Part shown: positions 41,907 to 50,613 of the stretch, in pieces | How positions within the stretch are numbered: position 1 is the first letter of the stretch | Layout: every line of letters starts with the position of its first letter | Translations under genes and position numbers: made by a program | NCBI GenBank assembly: GCA_945871915.1 | Contig: CAMBXO010000010.1 | Coordinates: 37,995-101,994, forward strand | DNA length: 64,000 bases | Origin: Singulisphaera sp. GP187 | GTDB lineage: Bacteria > Planctomycetota > Phycisphaerae > Phycisphaerales > SM1A02 | Direction: 5' to 3' | Notes under the pieces: generated by a model | What the model saw: the letters and a program-made list of their open reading frames with translations, nothing else | Database searches by the model: none | What the model was told of the DNA's origin: nothing

Positions 41907-42845
41907 CTAGGTGCTTTGTCCGGTTGACTCTGGACTTCGAATCCCATGAACCGTCTCCACCCGATTGCGCCCAGCCTGCTTTGCTCGATACAGCGCAGAA
42001 TCTGCTGCGGCAACCATGTCCGCGCTCGTTGCTGTTTCCGAAAGGCTTTGAATGTCCACAACACCAAAGCTTGCTGTCACAACAAGGTCGGGGTGTCCAA
42101 CCCAGACTTGGCTTTCGATCGAGAGTCGCTGGCGCTCCGCAACCTCCATGGCCCGCTCAAGCGACGTGCTTGGAAGCAGCACGCCAAACTCTTCGCCGCC
42201 ATACCGACATGCAATATCACTTCCTCGCCCCGCAGAAAGAATGTGCGCAATCCGCTCAATCACACTGTCTCCAAACGGGTGTCCAAATTGATCGTTCAGT
42301 CGCTTGAATCGATCCACATCACACATAATGAGGGAGAGAGGCCTTTTGTGACGAAGCCCCTCGTTTACCTCTTGTGAAAGTCTCTGATCAAAGTACCGCC
42401 TGTTCCACAGGCCGCTCAGGCTGTCAATCTGTGCCCTGTGCTCAAGCATTTTGACCAGGTGCTGCATGCGCAATGCGCTACGAACCCTGGCCTTGAGCTC
42501 GACCACCTCGAAAGGCTTTGCAATAAAGTCGACGGCCCCAAGGTCAAGCCCGCGTACGCGATCCATCATGTGGTTTGTCGCGCTAAGAAAGATGACTGCA
42601 ATGTCTTGGGTCTGCGGGTTCTGCTTGAGACGAGAGAGCAATTCAAACCCGTTCATTTCATTCAACTCGATCGCCAACAGAATGACTTCTGGATTCAGAT
42701 CCCTTGCCAACTTCAAACCATCTTTCGCATTCAGCGCCGCGTGCAGCTCCAACCGCTCCCCCTGCAACCGAACCTGCAGAAGTTTGTGAATCAACTCTGA
42801 GTCGTCGATTGCCAAGAGGCGTGGAAGTTGGTTTTCGTCATACAT
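41907..42845 (-). CDS. Response-regulator-like diguanylate cyclase (REC-GGDEF), degenerate REC
   Basis: A 312-residue protein. The REC domain (about 8-125) has LAIDDSE (acidic pocket), LSAT and KPF, but the acceptor position is Ala (A58 in ILLAIELNEMNG, where LLD..MP.MDG is usual). The GGDEF domain has DSLSGLWNRRYF, DVDRFKRLND and the signature RYGGEEFGVLLP (216-220) with the inhibitory-site RxxD at R207-D210. It should make c-di-GMP, though phospho-activation of the REC looks impossible. It starts six bases after the Hpt gene stop; a PilZ protein lies nearby. Confidence 0.9.
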   Translation of the reverse strand: MYDENQLPRLLAIDDSELIHKLLQVRLQGERLELHAALNAKDGLKLARDLNPEVILLAIELNEMNGFELLSRLKQNPQTQDIAVIFLSATNHMMDRVRGLDLGAVDFIAKPFEVVELKARVRSALRMQHLVKMLEHRAQIDSLSGLWNRRYFDQRLSQEVNEGLRHKRPLSLIMCDVDRFKRLNDQFGHPFGDSVIERIAHILSAGRGSDIACRYGGEEFGVLLPSTSLERAMEVAERQRLSIESQVWVGHPDLVVTASFGVVDIQSLSETATSADMVAAADSALYRAKQAGRNRVETVHGIRSPESTGQST

Positions 42846-42851
42846 CGTGTG

Positions 42852-43226
42852 TCACCCGGAAGACTGTTTCCCGCCTTGGTGGGCACTGAGAAGCACATTC
42901 AGAAATTGTCGAAGCGGGGCGGCGGTTGTGTTCGCCCAATCATCTCCCCTATCCATGTTCTGCTCAAGTGCTGTGGCGGTGATTGTGATGGCCTGAAATC
43001 CGTAGCCGCCGCCAGCACCCTTGAGTTGGTGAACAAGTTTTCGAAAGCCGGCTTGGTCACGCTTTTTGTGCATCTCTTCTAGGGCGCGAATGTGCTTGGG
43101 AATTTCGGCAAGAAATGCTTCCAGAATTGGCCTCATCTCTGGCTCAGATTGAAAAACGCTAAAGATCGGCGTCACAACCACCTTGTCACGGCTGTCCATC
43201 TGGAGTTTTTTAGAATCATTGGCCAT
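42852..43226 (-). CDS. Hpt phosphotransfer domain protein
   Basis: A 124-residue four-helix-bundle protein. The Hpt signature VHQLKGAGGGYGFQAIT contains the phospho-His, preceded by a helix with LEAFLAEIPKHIRALEEMHKK. It has no kinase or receiver part and would shuttle phosphoryl groups between a hybrid kinase and a response regulator; the hybrid kinase at 14.1-15.9 kb lacks its own Hpt. ATG at 43226 replaces a TTG six codons earlier. The downstream GGDEF gene, only six bases away, has a REC domain without the acceptor Asp. Confidence 0.88.
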   Translation of the reverse strand: MANDSKKLQMDSRDKVVVTPIFSVFQSEPEMRPILEAFLAEIPKHIRALEEMHKKRDQAGFRKLVHQLKGAGGGYGFQAITITATALEQNMDRGDDWANTTAAPLRQFLNVLLSAHQGGKQSSG

Positions 43227-43396
43227 ACTGAAGAGTCGAACCAATCAGGCTCGAATTTGTTCGGCAGTCTCAAAGAAAGAATTCGCTGGAATGTTCAAAA
43301 TAATCGGAATTCGATCGGTCGGGTCTCCAAAACGGAGTAAACTGCCCCTTTCTATTCGCCTTGCTGCGTGAAAGCGCCGCAAAAGGAGATTTCTCA

Positions 43397-44344
43397 ATGG
43401 TTCCAAAGCCGCCGCCCCGTGAGGGGCAGTTAGGTTTCCTCTACTTGCCACCCTACCGAATTCAGGGTGTCAGCGTTGCTGGCGAGGAGGCTGTCGTTCA
43501 TGTTCCTGAGCTCGATATCGCCTTTGATGTGGGTCTGTGTCCACGGCCAATTCTGACGGCTGGAACGGTCTGTATTAGCCATGCTCACATGGATCACATC
43601 GCTGGGCTGCCGTATTGGCTGAGCCAGCGATTCTTTCAAAAACTCGGTGCTGGTCGGGTGTTATGTCACCCAATGCTTGTCAAACCGCTTGAGGCCATGA
43701 TGGGGGCTTGGGTCGAACTTGAGCGCCAAAAGACGCCCCATGAAATTATTGGTGTGGCACCGGACAGCGATTTTCAACTTCGGCCCAACCTGTTTGTTCG
43801 TGCCATTGAAGTAGATCACTCGCCGCCAAGCCTTGGATTTGTTGTCCTGGAGCGTCGTAGCAAACTTCGCGAGGAATTTTGTGGTTTGCCGCAGGATAGG
43901 TTGCGAGAACTTCGTGTTTCAGGAACGGAAATCACAAAGACTTTGGAGATTCCTCTGGTCGCTTACACCGGGGACACCAAGATTGGCCCATTTCTTCTTC
44001 GAGATGAGTTTGTGAATGCCCACACCATTGTGACTGAATGCACCTTTTTTGAGCCAGAGCATCAGGAGCGAGCAAGAATTGGTAGTCACCTCCACATTGA
44101 GGATCTGCGGTCCCTGATTCAGACTTGGAAGGCCCCCAACATCGTTGTGGTGCATGTGAGTCGACGCACCAATATGTCGTATGCAAGGGAAAAATTGGCC
44201 GAGGTGGCTGGTGAGCACGCCGGCCGAGTCCACTTGTTAATGGATCACAGAACCAACAGGCTTCGATATGAGCAGCAGGTTGCGCTTGATTTAGAAAAGA
44301 ACTCGCAACACCGGTCGGAAGATGTTGTGGTTGATCCAAAATGA
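43397..44344 (+). CDS. RNase Z-like metallo-beta-lactamase-fold hydrolase
   Basis: A 315-residue MBL-fold protein. The metal motif is SHAHMDHIAG (HAHMDH, 62-67), followed by VDHSPPSLGF, YTGDT in AYTGDTKIGPF, and ECTFFEPEHQERARIGSHLHIEDL with the later His ligands. This arrangement resembles ribonuclease Z/ElaC relatives, which trim tRNA 3' ends, though the exosite arm of true RNase Z is not evident. An AAGGAG (43383-43388) sits eight bases before the ATG, fixing the start. It is 134 bases upstream of dnaA. Confidence 0.83.
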   Translation: MVPKPPPREGQLGFLYLPPYRIQGVSVAGEEAVVHVPELDIAFDVGLCPRPILTAGTVCISHAHMDHIAGLPYWLSQRFFQKLGAGRVLCHPMLVKPLEAMMGAWVELERQKTPHEIIGVAPDSDFQLRPNLFVRAIEVDHSPPSLGFVVLERRSKLREEFCGLPQDRLRELRVSGTEITKTLEIPLVAYTGDTKIGPFLLRDEFVNAHTIVTECTFFEPEHQERARIGSHLHIEDLRSLIQTWKAPNIVVVHVSRRTNMSYAREKLAEVAGEHAGRVHLLMDHRTNRLRYEQQVALDLEKNSQHRSEDVVVDPK

Positions 44345-44478
44345 ATCTTGCGAAAAATATTTCTTTTTTCTTGCATTGCCATAAGGTGCGTTCTTTGTAA
44401 AAACCATGGTTGACGGCTCTTGTGGTTCTGCCTATCGTCGCCCCCTCAATTGAGTTTCCAAGGGTCGCTTTGCTCACC

Positions 44479-45855
44479 ATGAAAACGTCTGATCAAGAAC
44501 TGCAATCTTCCTTGCACGCTTATCTGCGTCGCAATCACCCGGAAATTTGTCGGCACTGGTTTGATCAGATTGGAGTCCTTGGCGTCAGCGGCGGTGTGCT
44601 TCGGCTTGCGGTGACCGAGCCTGTTCGATTGAAGTACCTGCAACGAACCTGTATGGCCCCGTTTACCGAGGCGGTTCAGTCGATTACTGGGCGATTGTTG
44701 GCGGTTCGATTTGTTGGCCCAGATGGTGCGGCTGGTGAACCCGCTTCACAATTGCCGTCTGGATTTTCTGAGCCCGGGGAAGCCACACCGCTTCTCGACG
44801 AGCAAATGGTTCTAAGTCCGGACTATTGCTTTGAAACTTTTGTGGTTGGCCCAGGAAACCGGCTGGCAAATGCGGCGGCCTTGGCTGTCGCCTCAAAGCT
44901 TGGCCGTGCCTACAACCCGTTCTTTGTTCATGGCGGTGTTGGGCTTGGAAAGACGCACTTACTGCAGGCTGTTTGCCAGCAACTCCTGCGACAACAGCCT
45001 GCGGCGCGAATTTTTTACATTAGCTGCCATACTTTTATGGACGCGTTTCATGAGTGTGTTCGAGCCGGTCGAATGAATGAGTTTCGTCATCGATTTCGAA
45101 ATGTAGATCTGCTCGTTATTGATGACATCCACTACTTGTCCAAGCATGAGCAAACGCAAGAAGAGTTTTTCCACACCTTTAACGCACTTCACCAGGCTGG
45201 GAAACAGATTGTTCTCAGTTCCGATGCTGCTCCATCTGAGATCCCTGATCTTGAAGCCCGGTTGGTGAGTCGATTCAACAGTGGTCTTGTGGCGCGAGTT
45301 GATCGCCCCTGTTATGAAACACGTGTGAACATTCTGAAGTCCAAGGCGCGGCTGCATGACTTGCGGATGCCTGATGATGTTCCTGCGTATATCGCTGCTC
45401 GCGTCGACACAAACATTCGGGAACTTGAGGGGGCTCTCACAAAGGTTCGGGGTCTTGCGATGGCTATGAACCGAGAGATCGATCTTGAGCTTGCCAAAGA
45501 AGCGCTTGGTGGGGACCCGCTTCGCATGGGTCAGGAAAATCCTCAGCCGAATATTCAGGCGATCCTTGACGCGGTCATTCGGTACTACGACATCAAGCTC
45601 ACTGACCTCCTTGGAAAGCGGCGACACAAAAGCGTTGCCCTGCCTCGACAGGTTTGCATGTGGCTGGCGAGGCGTCATACGCGCTACAGCCTTGAAGAGA
45701 TTGGTGGATATTTTGGTGGGCGCGATCACACAACCGTTCTTCATGCTGTACGAACAGTTGAAAGCAAACAGTCTGTTGATGACCGACTGAAAGCTGATGT
45801 GGATCGGATCGAAAAATCGCTTTCGAGTCATCTGGCGATTGATGCGGTTCCTTAA
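44479..45855 (+). CDS. dnaA: Chromosomal replication initiator DnaA
   Basis: A 458-residue initiator ATPase. Domain I is short and divergent, domain II is a Gly/Pro/Ser linker. Domain III has FVVGPGNRLANAAALAVA, the Walker A GGVGLGKTHLLQ (about 152-162), Walker B LLVIDDIHYL, and RFNSGLVARV with the sensor Arg region. Domain IV ends with GRDHTTVLHAVRTVE, the DnaA-box recognition helix. ATG at 44479 is preferred over TTG at 44410. dnaN, recF and gyrB are absent downstream; instead a non-coding stretch precedes the MoxR operon. Confidence 0.97.
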   Translation: MKTSDQELQSSLHAYLRRNHPEICRHWFDQIGVLGVSGGVLRLAVTEPVRLKYLQRTCMAPFTEAVQSITGRLLAVRFVGPDGAAGEPASQLPSGFSEPGEATPLLDEQMVLSPDYCFETFVVGPGNRLANAAALAVASKLGRAYNPFFVHGGVGLGKTHLLQAVCQQLLRQQPAARIFYISCHTFMDAFHECVRAGRMNEFRHRFRNVDLLVIDDIHYLSKHEQTQEEFFHTFNALHQAGKQIVLSSDAAPSEIPDLEARLVSRFNSGLVARVDRPCYETRVNILKSKARLHDLRMPDDVPAYIAARVDTNIRELEGALTKVRGLAMAMNREIDLELAKEALGGDPLRMGQENPQPNIQAILDAVIRYYDIKLTDLLGKRRHKSVALPRQVCMWLARRHTRYSLEEIGGYFGGRDHTTVLHAVRTVESKQSVDDRLKADVDRIEKSLSSHLAIDAVP

Positions 45856-46047
45856 CGATTGGCAATGGCTGCTCTGGAATTCTGTGCGGGTGACGCGTGT
45901 TATTCAGACTGTGCTCATCTTGTCGCGCCAGTTTGTGTCGATAACGGAATTCGACCTGAAACCGGGCGTCTGGCTGACCGCATTGGGCTGGACGGATTCA
46001 AAGCGATCTTGATGTGGCGAAGACTGGACTTTAATTGACAGTCCTTC

Positions 46048-46064
46048 AACACCGGCCTGGTGTT
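46048..46064. repeat. 6-bp perfect inverted repeat after dnaA
   Basis: AACACC (46048-46053), loop GGCCT, GGTGTT (46059-46064). Just upstream, GGACT (46026-46030) pairs with AGTCC (46040-46044). Together they form two adjacent hairpins about 170 bases after the dnaA stop, possibly a terminator region without a T-run. Confidence 0.45.
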
Positions 46065-46120
46065 ACAACTGCTTGTCTTTACTGTGGTTTAGCGGGTTAT
46101 TGTGACTTATCAACATTTCG

Positions 46121-46167
46121 ACAGGGCTCTTTACTATGACTATGAATAAGACCATTCATGGCCCTGT
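46121..46167. repeat. Nested inverted repeats in the dnaA-MoxR non-coding region
   Basis: Outer arms ACAGGGC (46121-46127) and GCCCTGT (46161-46167) are perfect complements. Inside lie ATGAAT (46142-46147) and ATTCAT (46154-46159) around a six-base loop AAGACC. The inner stem is offset toward the right arm, leaving a 14-base bulge on the left. The layout suits a cruciform, a small structured RNA or a replication-associated site. Confidence 0.45.
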
Positions 46168-46478
46168 CAGACAGTCAAGACCACCAATGTGACCAATAAT
46201 CCAATTTGATCACTGGGCTTCAGATAAAGAATGTTTGTTCGTCATTCATTCGCTGGTGTCAATGATTGGTGATGCAATCTAAAGCCGGCTTACCGCAATT
46301 GACATGAGCGGATAGAGATGAGCCACGAGTGATGCGAATTAGAAAATTAAAATCAATTACGCGAGTCGTTCGACTGACAAGAGTCAAGGAATCAGCTGGA
46401 ATCGATTGAGAGAATTCACGGTCTCACCGCCAAGAGAGATCAAGTTTTGTAGGAGTATTGAAGCTCTATACTCGTCAT

Positions 46479-47552
46479 ATGAACGAAACTTCTCCTCAGG
46501 ATTCTTCGTGGACACCAGAGGAGTGTGCGTGGTCGATCGCTGCAATCGACAGTATTCGAAGTGAGGTTCATAAGGTTATTGTCGGTCAAGATCGCGTCCT
46601 TGACGAGATACTGCTCACGCTTTTGTGTGGCGGGCACGCTGTGGTGGAAGGCGTACCGGGGCTTGCCAAGACGCTGCTCATCGCAACGCTTGCAAAGACA
46701 CTTAGTATGCAGTTCAGTCGAATTCAATTCACGCCCGACCTGATGCCGTCTGACATTACGGGCACCGAAGTTATTGAAGAAGATCGAACCAGCGGTACCC
46801 GCTCACTTCGATTTGTGCGCGGGCCTGTTTTTTCAAATCTGGTTCTTGCAGACGAAATCAATCGGACACCACCCAAGACGCAAGCCGCGTTACTTGAGTC
46901 CATGCAAGAACGACAGGTGACGGTTGGCGGTGTTGCACATCGGCTTCCTTCCCCGTTTTTTGTTTTAGCAACACAAAACCCAATCGAGCAGGAGGGAACC
47001 TACCCACTTCCCGAGGCCCAACTTGATCGATTTATGCTGAACATTCACATTGGATATCCAAGCGAAGCCGAGGAACTTGAAATTGTTACGCGTACCACCG
47101 GCGGAACAGTGATCCAACCAAGCACAACGCTTGATGCCAGCGACCTCTTCCGGCTCCAGGCAGCTGTTCGGCAGGTGCCGGTTGCAGAACATGTTGCCAA
47201 GTACGCACTGCGACTTGTTCGATCAACGCGAACGAAAGAACACGCCGACTCGACCGTAGCCGAATCTGTCTCAAAGATCATGAAGGACTATGTTGCATGG
47301 GGCGCGGGGCCACGCGCGAGCCAGTTTTTAATCTTGGCGGCGAAAGCCAAGGCACTGATGAGCGGTCATACCCACGTGACACCAGCCCACATTCAGGCGA
47401 TTGCAGTACCCGTTCTGCGACACCGAATCGTGACCAACTTCAACGCCGAAGCCGATGGCGTGACAAGCGAAACGATCGTGCAGCGTCTCTTAGACAGCAC
47501 ACCAATCGATCCACTTGGCGACCGGCGTCCGCTGGATCAACTCATCACGTGA
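46479..47552 (+). CDS. MoxR-family AAA+ ATPase
   Basis: A 357-residue AAA+ chaperone. Walker A is EGVPGLAKTLL (58-65), Walker B LVLADEINRTPPKTQAALLESMQE, followed by sensor 1 (LATQNPIEQEGTYPLPEAQLDRFML) and the arginine finger region. MoxR ATPases help assemble or activate VWA-domain proteins, matching the downstream genes. The frame is open back to a TTG at 46458; ATG at 46479 is the likely start, though the best AGGAG (46451-46455) lies far from it. The stop overlaps the DUF58 start (GTGA). Cytoplasmic. Confidence 0.95.
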   Translation: MNETSPQDSSWTPEECAWSIAAIDSIRSEVHKVIVGQDRVLDEILLTLLCGGHAVVEGVPGLAKTLLIATLAKTLSMQFSRIQFTPDLMPSDITGTEVIEEDRTSGTRSLRFVRGPVFSNLVLADEINRTPPKTQAALLESMQERQVTVGGVAHRLPSPFFVLATQNPIEQEGTYPLPEAQLDRFMLNIHIGYPSEAEELEIVTRTTGGTVIQPSTTLDASDLFRLQAAVRQVPVAEHVAKYALRLVRSTRTKEHADSTVAESVSKIMKDYVAWGAGPRASQFLILAAKAKALMSGHTHVTPAHIQAIAVPVLRHRIVTNFNAEADGVTSETIVQRLLDSTPIDPLGDRRPLDQLIT

Positions 47553-48517
47553 CCGCCCCTCTTCGTGCCGAGGCATACTTGGCGCCAGAGACGCTTGCAC
47601 AACTTGCGCCATTTGAACTTCGCGCACGCATGCTGGTGAACGGACTTGGTAGTGGAATGCACGCAAGTCCACGACAGGGTCAAGCAGTCGAATTCTCAGA
47701 ACACCGGCCCTACACAGCGGGCGACTCGTTGCGACACCTTGACTGGAAGGTCTTTGGTCGTAGCGACAAACTGTATTTGAAGCGGTATGAGCAAGAGACC
47801 AATTTAAATGTGACTGCACTGGTGGATGCAAGCAGCAGCATGCGATTTGGAACAATCCAAACCAAGCCCGGGTGGGGAGGAACGGATGCCGGAAGCGGGT
47901 CTCTTCAGTGGACAAAATTTGACTGTGCGGCGGCGATTACAGTTGCGTTGGCGCACCTGTGCCTCGAACAACGGGATCGCATGGGGCTGGTGGTGTATTC
48001 CGACGACATTCGGGCCTCCATGCGGCCGGGTGGATCCAAGAAGCAATGGAGAAATATTGTGCAATCGTTGGCAACAGTTCGGGTTGGTGGTGTTGCACAG
48101 CCGGCGCGCGCCATCGACAACGCGATTGCGGGGCTTCCAACCCAGTCACTTATTTTCTTGTTGAGTGACTTCCTGCACCCGCTCGACACGCTTCGTGATG
48201 GGCTTGCAAAAGCAAAATTCCGTGGACACGATGTCGTGCTTTTACGGATCCTCGACCAACAGGAAATCGAATTTCCACTTGAGGGATTCAGGCTCTTTGA
48301 AGACATGGAGGGGATGCCGCCACTTGAGGCCGATGCGGAGGTGCTTCGCGCGGCGTATTTACGAGAACTGCATGAGTTTGATCAAGAACTCGAGCGGCTT
48401 GCAAGGGGATTCTCGTATGACCTACTTCGAATCAACAGCCATCAAGCGGTCGGGCCATTGTTGGCATCGCTCTTGAGTCGACGCGAAACACTTTGGCGAG
48501 CACGGAGGCGACAATGA
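47549..48517 (+). CDS. DUF58 protein with VWA-type metal site
   Basis: A 322-residue cytoplasmic protein with the DUF58 hallmark EFSEHRPYTAGDSLRHLDWKVFGRSDKLYLKRYEQETNL (about 48-85) and, just after, TALVDASSSM with an intact D-x-S-x-S MIDAS at 93-97. DUF58 proteins are the usual partners of MoxR ATPases and act upstream of membrane VWA proteins. GTG at 47549 overlaps the MoxR TGA; its TGA overlaps the next ATG, so the first three genes are translationally coupled. Role in envelope stress or maturation is a family inference. Confidence 0.93.
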   Translation: MTAPLRAEAYLAPETLAQLAPFELRARMLVNGLGSGMHASPRQGQAVEFSEHRPYTAGDSLRHLDWKVFGRSDKLYLKRYEQETNLNVTALVDASSSMRFGTIQTKPGWGGTDAGSGSLQWTKFDCAAAITVALAHLCLEQRDRMGLVVYSDDIRASMRPGGSKKQWRNIVQSLATVRVGGVAQPARAIDNAIAGLPTQSLIFLLSDFLHPLDTLRDGLAKAKFRGHDVVLLRILDQQEIEFPLEGFRLFEDMEGMPPLEADAEVLRAAYLRELHEFDQELERLARGFSYDLLRINSHQAVGPLLASLLSRRETLWRARRRQ

Positions 48518-50613
48518 GTTTTGCGCAACCCGGCCTAGCGATTGCGGCGATTATGGCGGCAGCAATTCCATTTGTTCTTCACCTCATTTTGCGACGACCA
48601 CAAAGTACGCAGTGGCCCAGCACCATGCTCCTTCGACGAGCGATCGCAAAGTTGCACCGCCGCCACCGTCTCGAGCGATGGATTCTTCTTGCGATTCGCT
48701 CTCTTGCTTTGGCCCTTGTTGGAATGGCGATGGCAGGACCTTTTGCACGGGCGTGGCAGGGCGACCACACAACACGAGAGTTGTGGGTGGTGATCGACCA
48801 TGGCGCAACCAGTGCGGAGCGGATCGGCGATGGGCAATCACAATTGGATTCACTGAAGCGAGGCATCTCTGTGGCGATGAGCGAACTTCAGGATGGTGAT
48901 CGGGTGGCCATTGTGAGCGCAGCGAATCCAGCCAACATTTTGGTGCAGCCAACAAGCGATCTCGACCTTGCCCAAAGAGAGGTCGATCGGATCCGCACCC
49001 ACGCAGTACCAGCCAACATTCAGGCTGCTCTTGAATTGTGTCTTCCAGCACAGGAATCCAATTCAAACCATCAACGCGAAGTGTTGTTGGCAAGCGGATG
49101 TCGGCGCGGAAGCATTCATCCAGAACAACCGCTTCCGGCTGCATGGCAAGAGCGAGGGCAACATGTTCAGTGGACCAGCCTTCGGCCACAACAATCCACC
49201 GCGCCGAATCGAGCGATCTGGTCAGCACGAGTTGGACGGTCCGCCAGCGAACTCCAGGGAACCCAAGATGTTCCAGTGCGAGTCGAATTGCGTCGATTTG
49301 ATGGACAAGGCGCAGCCACAGATTCGGTTGTGGCACGCACCACAACCGGGAACCAACTTGGTCACTTCACGGGGCGGTGGAGTGAACAGTCAAACCAGAT
49401 GGAAGTGACTATTCCAACAAAGATCACCGAAGCCGGCGGAATCATCATCGAGGCAACCAACGACGCACAGCCGCTTGACGACACAATTCCAGTGGTTGTG
49501 GAGTCAACAGCTAACCCACGTGTTGTCATTCTTGGTCGAAAGTCGGATTCGAACGACCTTGAACAACTTTCCACAACAACATGGATCACTCGAGCGCTTC
49601 AAGCAACCGGTATGACTCCCCAGGAACTTGATCCAGGATCACTCGCGCTGCGCCCACCAACAGATGCAGAGACGATTATTGTTTGTCGGCCAGATCTTCT
49701 CGATGAGGGCGGCTGGAAGTGGCTCGGTGGGTGGGTTGGTGATGGCGGAACTGCCGTTGTGATGCCAGTCGTTGAGGCCGCGGAGCAGGGATGGATGAGT
49801 GAGCTGGATCGCTCCCTTGGGGTTTCCGTGCATACGGAGCCGATTGCTAAGGCACAGCCAACGAGACTGGCGGCAAGGCAACCACGGTCAGAAATTTTCT
49901 CGCTGCTTGGTGCAGAGATCGACAGCCTGTCTGAGCCGGTTGGTGTTCAAAAATATATTTCGCTTGTTTCTGAGGGGAGCGAGGTCACTCCGGCACTTGT
50001 TCTTGACAACGGGTTGCCCGCGATGGTGATGGCTCGACCTAGAAACAAAAACGGAATCGTGATTGTGTTTGGAATCGCTCCGGAGCTTTCATGGAGCGAT
50101 CTTCCGCTGAAGCCACTTATGGTTCCGCTGTTTCAGGAAATTGTTCGGGCCGGCCACATCCTTGCAATGTCGCGGGGCGACCTCCGCTCTGGCGAGTTTG
50201 GATGGCTTGGGCACGTTGCAGCGGGCGGGGTCTTAACACCACACGCAGCGGTGGAAGCTGGGGCTGTTGGCATAGAGATTGATTCAGATGGGCGAACCGC
50301 GTCAGAAATCCCATCGCCCGGTTTGTGGAAACTCCGACAACGAAACGGAAAGGAACGACTCATCGCCGTTCGCCTTGACCCAATGGCCGCAAGTATTGAG
50401 CCAGTAGAGCCTGCGGCCCTTCAAACATGGTGGAAGGCACTCGGTGAGTGGAAGTGGTTTGGCGAAACAGAACACCAGCAACGAGCGACGGATTCCCCGG
50501 AGTCACCATGGAGCTACTGGCTCCTTGTTGCAGCACTCGGATTCCTTGTTGCCGAATCGTTTTGGTCAAGGCGCGGAAGCCCACACACCAACCAACCAGC
50601 CGCGGCCACATGA
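48514..50613 (+). CDS. BatA-type N-terminal membrane protein with degenerate VWA site
   Basis: A 699-residue protein. Residues 1-80 are a BatA-like membrane unit with two helices (IAAIMAAAIPFVLHLILRR and ILLAIRSLALALVGMAMAGP). A VWA-like part follows (ELWVVIDHGATSAE...), but its metal site reads D-H-G-A-T (95-99) instead of D-x-S-x-S. The middle is beta-rich, and a helix near the C-terminus (SYWLLVAALGFLVAESFW) would return the tail. Start and stop overlap neighbours by four bases. Probably a membrane component that binds partners, not ions. Confidence 0.88.
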   Translation: MSFAQPGLAIAAIMAAAIPFVLHLILRRPQSTQWPSTMLLRRAIAKLHRRHRLERWILLAIRSLALALVGMAMAGPFARAWQGDHTTRELWVVIDHGATSAERIGDGQSQLDSLKRGISVAMSELQDGDRVAIVSAANPANILVQPTSDLDLAQREVDRIRTHAVPANIQAALELCLPAQESNSNHQREVLLASGCRRGSIHPEQPLPAAWQERGQHVQWTSLRPQQSTAPNRAIWSARVGRSASELQGTQDVPVRVELRRFDGQGAATDSVVARTTTGNQLGHFTGRWSEQSNQMEVTIPTKITEAGGIIIEATNDAQPLDDTIPVVVESTANPRVVILGRKSDSNDLEQLSTTTWITRALQATGMTPQELDPGSLALRPPTDAETIIVCRPDLLDEGGWKWLGGWVGDGGTAVVMPVVEAAEQGWMSELDRSLGVSVHTEPIAKAQPTRLAARQPRSEIFSLLGAEIDSLSEPVGVQKYISLVSEGSEVTPALVLDNGLPAMVMARPRNKNGIVIVFGIAPELSWSDLPLKPLMVPLFQEIVRAGHILAMSRGDLRSGEFGWLGHVAAGGVLTPHAAVEAGAVGIEIDSDGRTASEIPSPGLWKLRQRNGKERLIAVRLDPMAASIEPVEPAALQTWWKALGEWKWFGETEHQQRATDSPESPWSYWLLVAALGFLVAESFWSRRGSPHTNQPAAAT

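Larger units (their letters stand above)
45856..46478. other. Long non-coding region between dnaA and the MoxR operon
   Basis: About 620 bases with no convincing gene, AT-richer than average, with a stretch near 46340-46357 that is almost all A/T. It holds several inverted repeats (below) and one sequence one base off a DnaA box, TTATCAACA at 46107-46115, but no box cluster. It may contain the promoter of the MoxR operon near its right end, plus structured RNA. Strand composition appears to change within it (plus strand T-leaning on the left, A-leaning on the right). Confidence 0.6.

Noticed and set aside
45797..46012. Small plus-strand frame at the end of dnaA
   Set aside because: It begins inside dnaA, has no ribosome site and no family likeness; the region after dnaA is better read as non-coding.
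46098..46115. Possible replication origin with DnaA box TTATCAACA
   Set aside because: Only one near-match to the box was found, with no cluster, and the strand-bias polarity is opposite to that of an origin. Proximity to dnaA alone is not enough.
46299..46304. TTGACA as a -35 element for the MoxR operon
   Set aside because: No reasonable -10 hexamer follows at 16-18 bases, so the promoter cannot be placed.
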